Shown: positions 25,227-35,056, counted from the first letter of the stretch. The stretch: DNA of 64,000 bases from Streptomyces sp. YS415 (GCF_023544665.1 NZ_JAMJFL010000005.1:124001-188000); one strand, 5' to 3'. The notes: generated by a model from the letters alone, not told the origin. Numbers and translations are program-made.

Positions 25227-27746
25227 TCAGTCGTCCGCCAGCTCGGCCACCCCGGTGACCCGGTGCAGCGGATAGGTCCGGACCTCGTCCGCGGTGTGGT
25301 CGTACGCCGTGACGAAGCCGCCCTCCACGCGGACGGGGGCGATGACGCGCTGGCTGGCGGCGCCCTCGGCGTTGACGTAGCCGATCCACAGGGCCTCGCC
25401 GGTGAGGACGGCCGCCTGCATGGTGGCGAGGGTCTCGGCGGAACTGGTGCGGGGTAGCTCGCCGCCGGCCGGCGGGGACTGCTTGTGGGGGGTCGTGGCG
25501 GCCATGTCGCCCGCCCTGATCGCGCGGATCGCCGCCGACAGCAGGGTGGTGTCCGGGACCGGGGGGCCCTCCGGGACCGGTTCCGGGGCGGTGCGCGGCG
25601 GGGTGCGGTGGGCGAGGGCGCGGGCGATCAGGACGTCGCCCTCGGCGGACTCGGCGGCCGGGGCGAAGCCCATCGCGCGCAGTCCGTCCAGCAGGGCGGC
25701 CGGGTCGGCCTGGGCGGCCAGGACCGTGGGGGCGAGGCGGCGCAGGCGCAGGCCCGCGGCGCGCTTGTCGGCGAGGATCTCGTTGAGCAGGGCGTCGTCG
25801 TCGCAGCGGACGTAGGCGGAGGCCGCGCCGACCCGGAGGTGGCCGTGCCTGCGGGCCACGTCGTCGATCAGGTACGTCAGCGGCTGCGGCACCGGAGTGC
25901 GGGAGTGGGCGCTGAGGAAGGCGTGCAGGTCGGAGGCGGACCGGCCGGCGTCCAGGGCCCGGCGTACCGAGCCCGGCGTGAACCGGTACACCGTCGCGCC
26001 GCCCTTCGACTCCACGTCCGCCAGCACCCCGAGCATGTCCGCCAGCGGGCGCTGCAGCGGGCCGGGCGCCACCGCGGTCAGGTCCGCCTGGAGCAGCACG
26101 TGGTCCAGGGGTGCGGGCAGCAGCGGCGCCAGGAGGCGGGCGGCGGTCGCGGCGGCAGCCGCCTGCTCGGGCGGGGAGAGCGGGACGGCCGCGGGGGCCG
26201 GGCGGTGGTGGACGGGGAGCTTGTCGCCCGGCCCTTCGGGGTGCTCCTCGTGCCGGTGCGGCCTCGCCTCCGGTGCGCCCAGCAGGGCGCGGCCGTGCGC
26301 GGACAGGGCGCCCCGGCCGGTCACGCCCAGCATCTCGGCCTCCGCCAGCGTCCACCGGGCCAGCTGGGAGCGCAGGTCGTCGTCCGTGCGGGGGCCGCGC
26401 AGCGGTCGTTCCCACTCCAGCCGGGCCAGCACCGACTCGGCGCTGGGGGCGGCACCCTCCGGGAGGGCGGCGAGCAGGGTGAGGACCCGGTGCCGTACCT
26501 CGGGGGCCGCCGAGCGGTCCAGGCCGGGGCCGAGGGCGGAGAGCGTCCGGTCCTTGGCGTCCCGCCCGCCGATCAGCCCCGGCGTCCGGGTCGCCGTCAG
26601 CCAGGTCGCCGCGAGCCGGGCCCAGCGCAGGTCCGGGGACTGCTCCAGCCACTCGTCGTAGGCCGGGGTCGCCGCGTACCGCTCGTCGGCCTCGCCGTCG
26701 GAGGCGAGCAGGCCCGCCGCGTAGGCCAGCTCGACCCAGAACGCGGCGACCGGCTCGGCGACGTCCAGTGCCACGGCCGTGCGCTTGAGGTCGCGGACGC
26801 TGAGGCCGCCGGCCCGCAGCACCGCCGGGCCGCCCTCGTCCCAGTCCTTCAGCAGCTCCTCGACGGTGGCCAGCGCGGTGTAGGCCTGCCCGGCCGCCGT
26901 CGCGTCCACCACCTGGGGGCGGTGGGTGGCGGCGGCCTCCACGGCGGGCGGCAGCGGCTCGGTGGCGCGGTGCGCGTGGCCGCCGCGCAGGTGCAGGGCC
27001 ACTTCGCGGGGCAGGACGACCGTGCCCGGCGCCGTGGGCAGCAGCAGGCCGCGGTCCAGGAGCCAGCGCAGCCGGGGCGCCGGGTCGGCGGTGACCTGGC
27101 CGTACGGCGGCCCCCAGATCAGCCGGGTCAGCACCTCCAGGGAGTCGGCGGGGGCCCCGGCGAGCAGGGCGGCCATCCGGCGCCGGTCGGTGAACAGCGA
27201 GGTGAGCGAGGTCACGGCGGAGACGGCGTCATGGGTGGACGGCAGCCCGGCGGCGGTGACGATCTCCTGGATACGGCCCGGGGACATGCCCGCGGTGGCC
27301 TCCCGCACGGTCGGGCCGAGGCCCGTCGGGGACGGGTGCTGCGGGCTGGGCGTGAGCAGCTCGCGGGCCGTGCGCACGAGACGCAGGCGGTCGTCGTCGC
27401 CCCAGACCAGGGCCTGCTCGCGCAGCAGGGCGACGGCACGCGGAAGGGCGCTCGCCACGGCCGGGTCGCCCTCGTCGCCCGCCATCAGGCCGAGGAGTTC
27501 GTCGTACGGGGCCGGGTCGGCGGCCACGGCCAGGGCCTCCGCGGTCTGCAGGGCGAAGCGGTCCAGGCGCTCCAGCGCGCGGATCACCGAGGCGCGGGTG
27601 CCGGCCCGGGTCGCGAGCTGGGTGAGGTCCGTGGGGACGGGGGTGATGAGGTCGGGGCGGGCGCGCAGGAGTACGGCCAGGGAGGCGTCGTCCCGCGCGC
27701 GGAGCGCTTCCGCGAGGGAACGGGGCGAGGATGCCGGGTCGCTCAT
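25227..27746 (-). CDS. helicase-associated domain protein partnering XPB
   Basis: An 839-residue protein of the family annotated as helicase C-terminal or XPB/Ssl2-like domain protein. It lacks Walker A and DEAD boxes, so it is not itself a helicase. The N-terminus (SLAEALRARDDASLAVLLRARPDL) and repeated Leu-rich helical, winged-helix-like segments suggest a DNA- or protein-binding scaffold. The C-terminal ALWIGYVNAEGAASQRVIAPVRVEGG region resembles a WYL domain, a ligand or nucleic-acid sensor. It starts at ATG 27746, the boundary of the conserved sequence. It is upstream of and probably co-transcribed with the XPB helicase gene. Confidence 0.75.
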   Translation of the reverse strand: MSDPASSPRSLAEALRARDDASLAVLLRARPDLITPVPTDLTQLATRAGTRASVIRALERLDRFALQTAEALAVAADPAPYDELLGLMAGDEGDPAVASALPRAVALLREQALVWGDDDRLRLVRTARELLTPSPQHPSPTGLGPTVREATAGMSPGRIQEIVTAAGLPSTHDAVSAVTSLTSLFTDRRRMAALLAGAPADSLEVLTRLIWGPPYGQVTADPAPRLRWLLDRGLLLPTAPGTVVLPREVALHLRGGHAHRATEPLPPAVEAAATHRPQVVDATAAGQAYTALATVEELLKDWDEGGPAVLRAGGLSVRDLKRTAVALDVAEPVAAFWVELAYAAGLLASDGEADERYAATPAYDEWLEQSPDLRWARLAATWLTATRTPGLIGGRDAKDRTLSALGPGLDRSAAPEVRHRVLTLLAALPEGAAPSAESVLARLEWERPLRGPRTDDDLRSQLARWTLAEAEMLGVTGRGALSAHGRALLGAPEARPHRHEEHPEGPGDKLPVHHRPAPAAVPLSPPEQAAAAATAARLLAPLLPAPLDHVLLQADLTAVAPGPLQRPLADMLGVLADVESKGGATVYRFTPGSVRRALDAGRSASDLHAFLSAHSRTPVPQPLTYLIDDVARRHGHLRVGAASAYVRCDDDALLNEILADKRAAGLRLRRLAPTVLAAQADPAALLDGLRAMGFAPAAESAEGDVLIARALAHRTPPRTAPEPVPEGPPVPDTTLLSAAIRAIRAGDMAATTPHKQSPPAGGELPRTSSAETLATMQAAVLTGEALWIGYVNAEGAASQRVIAPVRVEGGFVTAYDHTADEVRTYPLHRVTGVAELADD

Positions 27747-27900
27747 CCGACCCACGTTAGCGGGTGGGTACGACGAGGGGGCCGGCCCGCGTCGCGCGAG
27801 GCCCCCGGCGGCCCGCGGCCGGGCGGGTCCAAGATGTCTGCTTCGGCGCGGTACCGTCGTGCGACGGGGTTTCAACGTGCCGACCCCCGGAGGGACTTCG

Positions 27901-28860
27901 GTGGGGATTGAGAGCGACCAGGTCGTCTACGAGTATCTGAGCCGCGTCGGGGACGTGGCCCAGCAGCGGCAGTTGCCGTCGGGTGCCCGGATGCGGCTCG
28001 TCTCGGAGCTGCGCAACGAGATCGACCGGCGCCGGGCCCGGGTGCCCGTGGACAGTCCCGCCGCCGTCCGCCGGATCATCGCCCGGCTCGGCACCCCCGA
28101 CGAGGTCGTCACCGCGGCCGGTGGCGCCGGGGCGGCCCCGGCGCCGCCCGCCGCCGTGCCCGTGCAGCCGGACCGTGCGCAGAAGCGGCTTCGGCGGATC
28201 GTGCCGCGGCCCCGGCCCGCCGAAGCCGACGACGCCCTCCACGACATCCCCTCCTCGCCCCATCTCGCCAGTACGCACGAGCTCGGGGACAGCGCCGCCC
28301 AGCCCGACTGGTGGCGGGTGGACTCCAGCCCGTTCGGGGTCGGCGACGAGGTCCCGGGGTTCGTCGGTGGCGTGGAGATCCCCGAGCTGCTCAGGCCGCC
28401 GCCCCCGAAGGAGCAGCTGAGGCCGGCGCAGGCCCCGGCCGTGGCCGCCGAGGACCTCGTCGAGGAGGAGGCCGCCCCGCGCCGCCGGCGGTTCGGCGTC
28501 GCCCTGCCCGCCGCCGGCTGGAAGACCTGGCAGAACCCCCTCCTGCTGCTCGCCGCCGCCCTCCTGCTCACCGGCGCCGTCATCGGTAACCTCGTCGTCC
28601 TGATCCTCGGCTGGCTCCTCGCCTACGGCTCCCGCCGGCTGACCGACGCCGAGAAGAAGGGCGCCGTCGTCGTGCTCCCCGCCCTCGCGGTCACCGCGGG
28701 CCTGGTGTGGCTGTGGGGACGTACCGAGGGCCGCTGGGGCGACCCGATCGCCGAGGGGCACATGAACGACGCCGTCGCCGAGACCTGGCCGTGGGTCGTG
28801 CGGGGCGCCGCGGTCGCGTCGGCGCTGTACCTGGTGTGGCGGTCGCAACGGCGGACGTAG
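27901..28860 (+). CDS. integral membrane protein with cytoplasmic N-terminal domain
   Basis: A 319-residue protein from GTG 27901 with GGAGGG upstream. Residues 1-75 form a small helical domain ([33 protein letters not shown]) like the N-terminal domains of actinobacterial HAAS/DUF1700-type sensor proteins. A Pro-rich, charged linker runs to about 200. Then come three or four membrane segments ([47 protein letters not shown], and [16 protein letters not shown]). I do not know its function. It diverges from the helicase-associated gene. Confidence 0.75.
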   Translation: MGIESDQVVYEYLSRVGDVAQQRQLPSGARMRLVSELRNEIDRRRARVPVDSPAAVRRIIARLGTPDEVVTAAGGAGAAPAPPAAVPVQPDRAQKRLRRIVPRPRPAEADDALHDIPSSPHLASTHELGDSAAQPDWWRVDSSPFGVGDEVPGFVGGVEIPELLRPPPPKEQLRPAQAPAVAAEDLVEEEAAPRRRRFGVALPAAGWKTWQNPLLLLAAALLLTGAVIGNLVVLILGWLLAYGSRRLTDAEKKGAVVVLPALAVTAGLVWLWGRTEGRWGDPIAEGHMNDAVAETWPWVVRGAAVASALYLVWRSQRRT

Positions 28861-28883
28861 GGCCGCCGGAGGCGATGGGCACA

Positions 28884-29543
28884 ATGTCCCTCATGGCCTC
28901 CACCGCGCATCCCGCACCCGCCCGCACCGCCTCCGGCGTCACCGTCGGCTTCGACCTCGACATGACCCTCATCGACTCGCGCCCCGGCATCCACGCCTGC
29001 TACACCGCGCTCGCCGAGCGCACCGGGACCTTCGTCGACGCCGACCTCGCGGTCACCCGGCTCGGGCCGCCGCTGGAGGAGGAGCTCGCGCACTGGTTCC
29101 CGGCGGAGCGGGTCCGGGAGATCGCCGACGTGTACCGGTCGATGTACCCGGAGTACGCCATTACCGCCACCCCCGCACTGGCAGGCGCCGCCGAGGCGAT
29201 CGCCGCGGTGCGCGCCGCGGGCGGGCGGGCGATCGTCGTCACGGCCAAGTACGAGCCCAACGCCAAGCTCCACCTCGCCCACCTCGGCATCGAGGCGGAC
29301 GCGGTGATAGGCGACCTGTGGGCCGAGCAGAAGGGGGAGGCGCTGCGCGAGCACGCCGCCGGCGTCTACGTCGGCGACCACCTGGGCGACATCCGCGGCG
29401 CCCGGATCGCCGGGGCGCTCTCCGTCGCCGTCGCGACCGGCCCCTACGACGCCGACGCCCTGCGCGCGGCCGGAGCCGACGTCGTCCTCGCCGACCTCAC
29501 GCACTTCCCGGCATGGCTGGCGGGCTACCGGCCCGCCGCCTGA
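28884..29543 (+). CDS. HAD-superfamily hydrolase
   Basis: A 219-residue phosphatase-type HAD protein. Motif I is DLDMTLIDS (nucleophile Asp at about residue 23), motif II is in VVTAKYEPN, and motif III/IV is [12 protein letters not shown] helical cap lies between motif I and II ([13 protein letters not shown] onward), as in phosphoglycolate phosphatases. The substrate is unknown; phosphoglycolate or a nucleoside monophosphate is plausible. I chose ATG 28884 because GGAGG lies 11 bases upstream; ATGs at 28875 and 28893 are alternatives. It overlaps the convergent membrane protein gene by 19 bases. Confidence 0.85.
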   Translation: MSLMASTAHPAPARTASGVTVGFDLDMTLIDSRPGIHACYTALAERTGTFVDADLAVTRLGPPLEEELAHWFPAERVREIADVYRSMYPEYAITATPALAGAAEAIAAVRAAGGRAIVVTAKYEPNAKLHLAHLGIEADAVIGDLWAEQKGEALREHAAGVYVGDHLGDIRGARIAGALSVAVATGPYDADALRAAGADVVLADLTHFPAWLAGYRPAA

Positions 29544-29770
29544 CGGCGCCCCGCGGCGATCGACCGGAACACCCCGGCGCCGGCGATCAGGAAACCGACC
29601 CCCATGAGCATGCTCAGTCCGAACATGTACGCCGGGAAAGGCGTCGTGCCGAGCAGCAGCGGGGCCACCGTTACCAGAGTGGCCACGGCGCCGAGGAAGA
29701 ACACGACCGCTCCGACTCGGATCAGTCGGTCACCGGGCGCGGCGGAATTCGTTTGGGTTTTGTCACGCAC
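29525..29770 (-). CDS. small two-TM membrane protein
   Basis: An 81-residue protein with two hydrophobic helices ([21 protein letters not shown] and [19 protein letters not shown]) separated by a short loop, and a basic C-terminus. It is conserved in type among streptomycetes; the function is unknown. The GTG at 29770 (VRDKTQTNS) is chosen because the family starts there; TTG 29803 would add 11 residues. Neither start has a good ribosome-binding site. Confidence 0.7.
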   Translation of the reverse strand: MRDKTQTNSAAPGDRLIRVGAVVFFLGAVATLVTVAPLLLGTTPFPAYMFGLSMLMGVGFLIAGAGVFRSIAAGRRQAAGR

Positions 29771-29935
29771 CGGACCAGGGTAGTTCCCTGCCCGAAGGAA
29801 CAACCGGGGGACGTCTTGTCACCCGCCCGAAGACCATTAGCCTTGGTACCGGCGGGTCATGGTCGACCCGCCCGAGTGCTATCAAGAGCCGTTTTCCGAT
29901 GCAGTTTTCCGACGAGTACGAGGACGAGGACAGAC

Positions 29936-30319
29936 GTGCCTACCGGCAAGGTCAAGTGGTTCAACAGCGAGAAGGGCTTCGGCTTTCTCTCCCGCGACGA
30001 CGGCGGTGACGTCTTCGTCCATTCCTCGGTCCTCCCCGCCGGAGTCGAGACGCTCAAGCCGGGCCAGCGAGTGGAGTTCGGGGTCGTCGCCGGACAGCGC
30101 GGCGACCAGGCCCTGTCCGTCACCGTTCTCGATCCGACCCCTTCGGTCGCCGCGGCCACCCGCAAGAAGCCGGACGAGTTGGCCTCCATCGTCCAGGATT
30201 TGACGACCCTGCTCGAGAACATCACGCCGATGCTGGAGCGGGGCCGCTATCCCGACAAGGCCGCCGGCGGGAAGATCGCGGGTCTGCTGCGGGCGGTCGC
30301 CGACCAGCTCGACGTATAG
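29936..30319 (+). CDS. cold-shock domain protein with C-terminal extension
   Basis: A 127-residue protein. Residues 1-65 are a cold-shock domain with RNP1 KGFGFLSR and RNP2 VFVHSSVL. Residues 66-127 form a helical extension ([26 protein letters not shown] and [15 protein letters not shown]) that could mediate dimerisation. This long Csp form is typical of actinobacteria. The GTG at 29936 follows GAGGACGAGGAC. It is likely to bind RNA; whether it is cold-induced cannot be told. It is separate from the 67-residue Csp at 10034. Confidence 0.9.
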   Translation: MPTGKVKWFNSEKGFGFLSRDDGGDVFVHSSVLPAGVETLKPGQRVEFGVVAGQRGDQALSVTVLDPTPSVAAATRKKPDELASIVQDLTTLLENITPMLERGRYPDKAAGGKIAGLLRAVADQLDV

Positions 30320-30328
30320 CCGTCGCTT

Positions 30329-31168
30329 TTACGGGAATTCCAGTGCGTCCGGGCCGAGGGGCGGCAACAGCCCCTCGGCCGCCGCGCGTGTCAGCAGGCC
30401 GCGCACGGCCGCGTAGCCGTCCTCGCCGAGTCCCGCGGTGAACTCGTTGACGTACAGCCCGATGTGCTGGTCGGCGACGGCCGGGTCCATCTCCTGGGCG
30501 TGCTCCATGACATAGGGCCGGGAGACCTCGGGGTCGTCCCAGGCGGCCAGCACCGAGGCGCGGACCGACTCGGCGAGACGGGTCAGCGTCTGCGCGCCCA
30601 GCGCCCGCTTGGCGATGATCGCGCCGAGCGGAATGGGCAGACCGGTGGTGCGCTCCCAGTGCTCGCCCATGTCCGCGAGCTTGTGCAGCCCGTAGTTCTG
30701 GTACGTGAAGCGCGCCTCGTGGATGACGAGTCCCGCGTCGACCTTCCCGTCCCGCACGGCCGGCATGATCTCGTGGAACGGCATCACCACGACCTCCCCG
30801 ACCCCTCCCGGCAGGGTGTCCGCCGCCCAGAGCCGGAACAGCAGATACGCCGTCGACCGCTCGCTCGGCACCGCGACCGTACGGCCGGTGAGGTCCGTCC
30901 CGGCCTCCCGGGTCAGCACCAGCGGACCGCAGCCCCGGCCCAGCGCGCCCCCGCAGGGCAGCAGCGCGTACTCGTCGAGGACGTACGGCAGCACCGCGTA
31001 CGACACCTTCAGCACGTCGAACTCACCGCGCTCGGCCATGCCGTTGGTGAGGTCGATGTCCGCGAACGTCACGTCGAGCCCGGGCGCGCCGGGGACCCGG
31101 CCGTGCGCGAGGGCGTCGAAGACGAAGGTGTCGTTCGGACAGGGGGAGTACGCGATCCGGAGCCTCAT
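30329..31168 (-). CDS. mqnD: 1,4-dihydroxy-6-naphthoate synthase MqnD
   Basis: Enzyme of the futalosine menaquinone pathway that opens cyclic dehypoxanthine futalosine to 1,4-dihydroxy-6-naphthoate. The 279-residue product has the periplasmic-binding-like fold signature starting at RIAYSPCPNDTFVFDALAHG, the DVLKVSYAVLPYV segment, and the late VIHEARFTYQNYGLHK stretch with the conserved His. The ATG at 31168 overlaps the mqnB stop in an ATGA junction, so the two are translationally coupled. Streptomyces uses this pathway in place of the classical Men route. Confidence 0.93.
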   Translation of the reverse strand: MRLRIAYSPCPNDTFVFDALAHGRVPGAPGLDVTFADIDLTNGMAERGEFDVLKVSYAVLPYVLDEYALLPCGGALGRGCGPLVLTREAGTDLTGRTVAVPSERSTAYLLFRLWAADTLPGGVGEVVVMPFHEIMPAVRDGKVDAGLVIHEARFTYQNYGLHKLADMGEHWERTTGLPIPLGAIIAKRALGAQTLTRLAESVRASVLAAWDDPEVSRPYVMEHAQEMDPAVADQHIGLYVNEFTAGLGEDGYAAVRGLLTRAAAEGLLPPLGPDALEFP

Positions 31169-31809
31169 ACCGACTTCCAACTCTCCAGGACGGGTGTGAG
31201 CTTCCCGAAGCCCTCGGTCAGCGCGGCCAGCGCCGCCCCGATGCGCCAGGCGGCGCGGTCGCGGGGGCCGACGGGGTTGGAGACGGCACGGATCTCCAGC
31301 ACGGGCACGCCGTGCAGGGCGGCCGCCTCGGCGACGCCGAAGCCCTCCATGGCCTCGGCCAGGGCGGTGGGGTGACGGGCGCGCAGCGCGGCGGCGCGGG
31401 CGGCGGTGCCGGTGACCGTGGAGACGGTGAGGACGGCACCGGTCAGGGCGCCGGTGGCGGCCGCGGTCTCCCGTACGAGTGCTTCGGGCGGACGGTGGGT
31501 GACGGTGCCGAAGCCGAGCTCGGTGACCGGCAGGAACCCCTCGGGGGTCTCGGCGCCCAGGTCGGCGGCGGTGATCTCGTCGGCGACCACGAGGGAACCG
31601 AGGGGGGCGTGGGGCGCGAAGCCGCCGCCGATCCCGGCCGAGACGACCAGGTCGTACGGGGCCCGTGCGAGGGCCGTGGCGGTGCCGGCGGCGGCCCGGG
31701 CCGGGCCCACTCCGACGGCGAGGACCTCGCCCGGGAACGCCTGTGCCACCGCGTCCCGTTCGGCGGGGACGGCGGTGGCGACGAGGATGCGCAGGGCGGA
31801 CGTGGTCAG
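31165..31809 (-). CDS. mqnB: futalosine hydrolase MqnB
   Basis: Nucleosidase of the MTA/SAH nucleosidase (PNP-like) fold that removes hypoxanthine or adenine from the futalosine intermediate in menaquinone synthesis. The 214-residue product begins ILVATAVPAERDAV, has the VVSAGIGGGF purine-binding strand, and ends with AEAMEGFGVAEAA and the ribose-binding region. No ATG, GTG or TTG exists at the expected start. A CTG at 31809 overlaps the preceding stop as CTGA and has AGAAGGA at good distance, so it is my choice. A GTG at 31845, inside the upstream gene, is the alternative. Operon: lipoprotein, mqnB, mqnD. Confidence 0.88.
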   Translation of the reverse strand: MTTSALRILVATAVPAERDAVAQAFPGEVLAVGVGPARAAAGTATALARAPYDLVVSAGIGGGFAPHAPLGSLVVADEITAADLGAETPEGFLPVTELGFGTVTHRPPEALVRETAAATGALTGAVLTVSTVTGTAARAAALRARHPTALAEAMEGFGVAEAAALHGVPVLEIRAVSNPVGPRDRAAWRIGAALAALTEGFGKLTPVLESWKSV

Positions 31810-32279
31810 TCGTCCTTCTTGAGCTTGAAGGACCACAGACCGGTCGTCTCGTTCTTGCCCTCCCGGATGGACACCAGCGTCGAGTTGCCCTGGGCGCCGT
31901 ACTGGGCGTTGAAGAACACGCTGCCCGGGATCGTGGTGTACGTCTTCTTCAGGGGCTCCTGGAGCAGCGGCTGGCCGTTCATCATGATCGTCCAGCCCTT
32001 GTCCGCGATCTCCGGGTCGACACCGAAGCGCACGGTCTCGTCCGGGTCCACGGTGAGCGACTTGATGTCGGTCTCCTTCAGGCACTCCGTCAGGGCCGCG
32101 TTCTTCAGGGCCTCGCCCTCGCCACCGCAGGTGGCCTCCTCGCTCACCGACGACGAACCGACGGTGATCGTGGCCATCGGCGTGGGCTTCTCGCAGGCCG
32201 ACAGGACGAGCAGTCCGGCGGATACGGCGCCGGCGGCGGCGACGGCGCGGCGGCGTCGCACAGCGGATTGCATGGTCAT
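31806..32279 (-). CDS. DUF2771 family lipoprotein
   Basis: A 157-residue exported lipoprotein. It has a basic start (MTMQSAVRRRR), a hydrophobic stretch and a lipobox LSAC with Cys at about residue 30. The mature part is a compact beta-rich domain (VRFGVDPEIADKGWTIMMNGQPL, TYTTIPG, and SLKKDD-like end) matching DUF2771, whose role is unknown. ATG 32279 or 32273 can start it. Its stop overlaps the mqnB start, so it is made with the menaquinone enzymes, perhaps only by chance of location. Confidence 0.8.
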   Translation of the reverse strand: MTMQSAVRRRRAVAAAGAVSAGLLVLSACEKPTPMATITVGSSSVSEEATCGGEGEALKNAALTECLKETDIKSLTVDPDETVRFGVDPEIADKGWTIMMNGQPLLQEPLKKTYTTIPGSVFFNAQYGAQGNSTLVSIREGKNETTGLWSFKLKKDD

Positions 32280-32341
32280 GGGGCGAAGGCTATCGGCAGC
32301 GCCCCACCGGTTCCTTACGCGGGGTGCGGCGTGCCGGTGCG

Positions 32342-33766
32342 TTAGGCCACCCTCGTCCGCGATGGGCCGCTGTGCCGGGCCGAGCGGATCAGGCCGCGGA
32401 CCGTGGTCAGCCAGCCCGTGGCGACGATCACCGCGCCCACCGTCATGCCCAGGCTGCCGCTCAGCGGCAGCACGATGCCGATCGCGCCGCCCAGCACCCA
32501 GGACATCTGCAGCAGCGTCTCGGAGCGGGCGAACGCGGAGGTGCGCACCAGCTCCGGCACGTCCCGCTGGATCAGCGCGTCCAGGGACAGCTTGGCCAGC
32601 GCCTGCGAGAACCCGGCGACCGCCGCGAGGCAGGCCACCACGGCGGCGCTGAAGAAGACCGCCGCGATGATCGCCGCGGTCATCACGCAGCCCACCACGG
32701 TCACGATGATGTATTCCGGGGCGCGTGATCTCAGCCACGCCCCGACCGCCGTCCCGCAGGCGTTGCCCACCCCGGCCGAGACGGCCACTATGCCCAGCGA
32801 CACCGCGGCGCTCTGCCCCGCCATCGGATGCTCGCGCAGCAGGAAGGCGAGGTAGAAGATCAGGAAGCCGGACAGGCAGCGCAGGGCGGCGTTGGCGCCC
32901 AGGGCATGGGTGACGGCGATGCCGACCGTGCGCAGCCCGGGGCGCTTGACCGGCTTCAGGTGCGGTCCGTGCAGATGCTCCTCGTCCGCCGCCAGCAGCG
33001 CGGTGTCCTCGCCCTTGGCCGAGTCGACCTTCGGCGGCAGCGTGAACGACAGGAACGCCCCCACCATGAACAGCACGAAGGCGCCGTACAGCGGCCAGCG
33101 CGGGCCGATCGCCTGCAGCCCGGCGCCGACCGGCGCCGCCACCCCGGTGGCCAGCAGCCCGCCGAGCGTGACCCGTGAGTTCGCCTTGACCAGGGAGAAG
33201 CCGGGTGGCAGCAGCCGGGGCACGACCGCGCTTCTGACCACGCCGTACGCCTTCGACGACACCAGCACCCCGAGCGCCGCCGGGTACAGCTCGATCCCGC
33301 CGGTGATCACCGCGCCGGACAGGATCAGCGCGAGCAGGGCCCGGGCGAGCATGGCGCCGGCCATCGCCGCCCGGCGGCCGTGCGGGACGCGGTCCAGGAG
33401 CGGGCCGATCACGGGCGCGAGGAGCGTGAACGGCGCCATGGTGATGCCGAGGTAGAGCGCGACCCGGCCGCGGGCCTCGTCGGTCGGGACGGAGAAGAAG
33501 ACCGTCGAGGCGAGGGCGACCGTGATCATCATGTCGCCGGCGCCGTTCACCCCGTGCAGTTCGATCAGCTTGCCGAGGCCGGACTCGCCCGCTCCCTGTG
33601 CGTGGGTCGCCTTGCGGATGCCGCGGGCGGTGCCGGTGACCGGAAAGTGCAGGGCACGTCCGACGGAGCGGACGGCGCCGCCGAGTCGGCCCGAACCGCC
33701 GCTCCGTGTGCGGCCCCGGTCCCCACCGGCTCCGGTGGCTCCCTGAGGCGTCCGCGCGGCTGCCAC
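32342..33766 (-). CDS. MFS transporter
   Basis: Major facilitator of about 474 residues with 12 predicted membrane helices. After a basic, Gly/Arg-rich cytoplasmic N-terminus comes GESGLGKLIELHGVNGAGDMMITVAL, then the loop 2-3 motif GPLLDRVPHGRRAAM (MFS motif A) and alternating hydrophobic segments to the end. The substrate is unknown. The start is uncertain: GTG 33766 is the earliest that avoids the non-coding stretch upstream, where the frame happens to stay open for several kilobases. Confidence 0.82.
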   Translation of the reverse strand: MAAARTPQGATGAGGDRGRTRSGGSGRLGGAVRSVGRALHFPVTGTARGIRKATHAQGAGESGLGKLIELHGVNGAGDMMITVALASTVFFSVPTDEARGRVALYLGITMAPFTLLAPVIGPLLDRVPHGRRAAMAGAMLARALLALILSGAVITGGIELYPAALGVLVSSKAYGVVRSAVVPRLLPPGFSLVKANSRVTLGGLLATGVAAPVGAGLQAIGPRWPLYGAFVLFMVGAFLSFTLPPKVDSAKGEDTALLAADEEHLHGPHLKPVKRPGLRTVGIAVTHALGANAALRCLSGFLIFYLAFLLREHPMAGQSAAVSLGIVAVSAGVGNACGTAVGAWLRSRAPEYIIVTVVGCVMTAAIIAAVFFSAAVVACLAAVAGFSQALAKLSLDALIQRDVPELVRTSAFARSETLLQMSWVLGGAIGIVLPLSGSLGMTVGAVIVATGWLTTVRGLIRSARHSGPSRTRVA

Positions 33767-34039
33767 GACGTCATAGTGCCCCGAGATGGTCGAACGTAGT
33801 GCGGTTACCGCGCGTATGGGCGCGGCTTTGTCAGTGGTTTGCGACCGTCGGTGTAGGCCGAGCGCCGGTGAACAGGTAGCGTGCGTATCTCGGCCATCCC
33901 GCAGAATGGATGGTGACAGGTGCGCCCGAGTGCGAGGGGGCGCGGACGTCGACGCGGTCCCCCGGTCCGCTCCGTCCGCCCGTCCCGCCGCCTTCAGGCA
34001 GCCGCACCCGACAGACGGCGTAGGAGAGAAGCGATACCT

Positions 34040-34966
34040 GTGAGCGCAGCGACCACGCGAAGCCGCACCCCCGACCGCCTGTGCGCCGAGGCGACCGACC
34101 TCGCCCGCACCGCCGCCGAGGAGGCAGCCGCGCCCGGCGTCGTCGGGGAGCACGTGGGTCTGGTCTCCGAGGGCGACCGCGTCGTCACGCACTTCTTCGA
34201 GTGCAAGGAGCTCGGCTACCGCGGCTGGCGCTGGGCCGTGACGGTGGCCCGGGCGTCCCGCGCGAAGAACGTCACGCTCGACGAGGTGGTCCTCCTCCCC
34301 GGCCCGGACGCGCTCCTCGCCCCCGAGTGGGTGCCGTGGAGCGAGCGGCTGCGCCCCGGCGACATGGGCCCCGGCGATCTGCTCCCCACCGACGCCGAGG
34401 ACCTGCGCCTGGAGCCCGGCTACACCGGTGAGGACGAGCCGGTGCCCAGCTCCGCCGTCTCGCACGAGATGGCCGAGCTGGTCGAGGCCGAGGACGCCGA
34501 GGTCACCGGCGGCACCCCCGCCCACCTGCCGGTCGTCCCGGCCCGCGGCTCGATCGCCGCCGTCGCCGAGGAACTGGGCATGCGCCGGGCCCGGGTCCTG
34601 TCGCGCTACGGCCTGCATGTCGCCGCCGACCGGTGGGAGGAGGCGTTCGGCGCCAAGACCCCGATGGCGCAGGCCGCCCCCGCCTCCTGCGTCAGCTGCG
34701 GCTTCCTGATGCGGCTCGGCGGCTCCCTGGGCCAGGCCTTCGGCGTGTGCGCCAACGAGTTCTCCCCGGCCGACGGCCGGGTCGTCTCCCTGACCTACGG
34801 CTGCGGCGGCCACTCCGAGGCGGCCGTCATGCCCAAGCCCCCGCAGCCGGCCCCGCCGGTGATCGACGAGACGACGGTCGACCCCTTCCCGCTGCGCCCG
34901 GCGGCGGACTCGGGATCGGTGCCGGCGGTGTCCGACGAGGACGCGGCCGATCTGGGGCACTCGTAG
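34040..34966 (+). CDS. DUF3027 protein
   Basis: A 308-residue protein starting at GTG 34040, with GGAG nine bases upstream. The first 110 residues (HVGLVSEGDRVVTHFFECKELGYRGWRWAVTVARA) match DUF3027. The middle has a helix-turn-helix-like MRRARVLSRYG, and a four-Cys set (CVSCGFLMRLGG and later VCANEFSPADGRVVSLTYGCGGH) around residues 220-260 may bind zinc. Known only as an actinobacterial family next to MFS and cold-shock genes; function unknown. It is cytoplasmic and transcribed towards the sacsin-like ATPase gene. Confidence 0.85.
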   Translation: MSAATTRSRTPDRLCAEATDLARTAAEEAAAPGVVGEHVGLVSEGDRVVTHFFECKELGYRGWRWAVTVARASRAKNVTLDEVVLLPGPDALLAPEWVPWSERLRPGDMGPGDLLPTDAEDLRLEPGYTGEDEPVPSSAVSHEMAELVEAEDAEVTGGTPAHLPVVPARGSIAAVAEELGMRRARVLSRYGLHVAADRWEEAFGAKTPMAQAAPASCVSCGFLMRLGGSLGQAFGVCANEFSPADGRVVSLTYGCGGHSEAAVMPKPPQPAPPVIDETTVDPFPLRPAADSGSVPAVSDEDAADLGHS

Positions 34967-35056
34967 CGGCTGCGCGGCCCCAGGGCTCCTCGGCCCGGGG
35001 TTAGCGGCACCCCACCTCGCGGTACCTTCATCGTCACGCCGATGAGTGGAGTGAAC

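Noticed and set aside
33565..33774. A 69-codon frame with an ATG just before the MFS start
   Set aside because: Pro/Ser/Arg-rich with no family resemblance and overlapping the MFS N-terminus in another frame.
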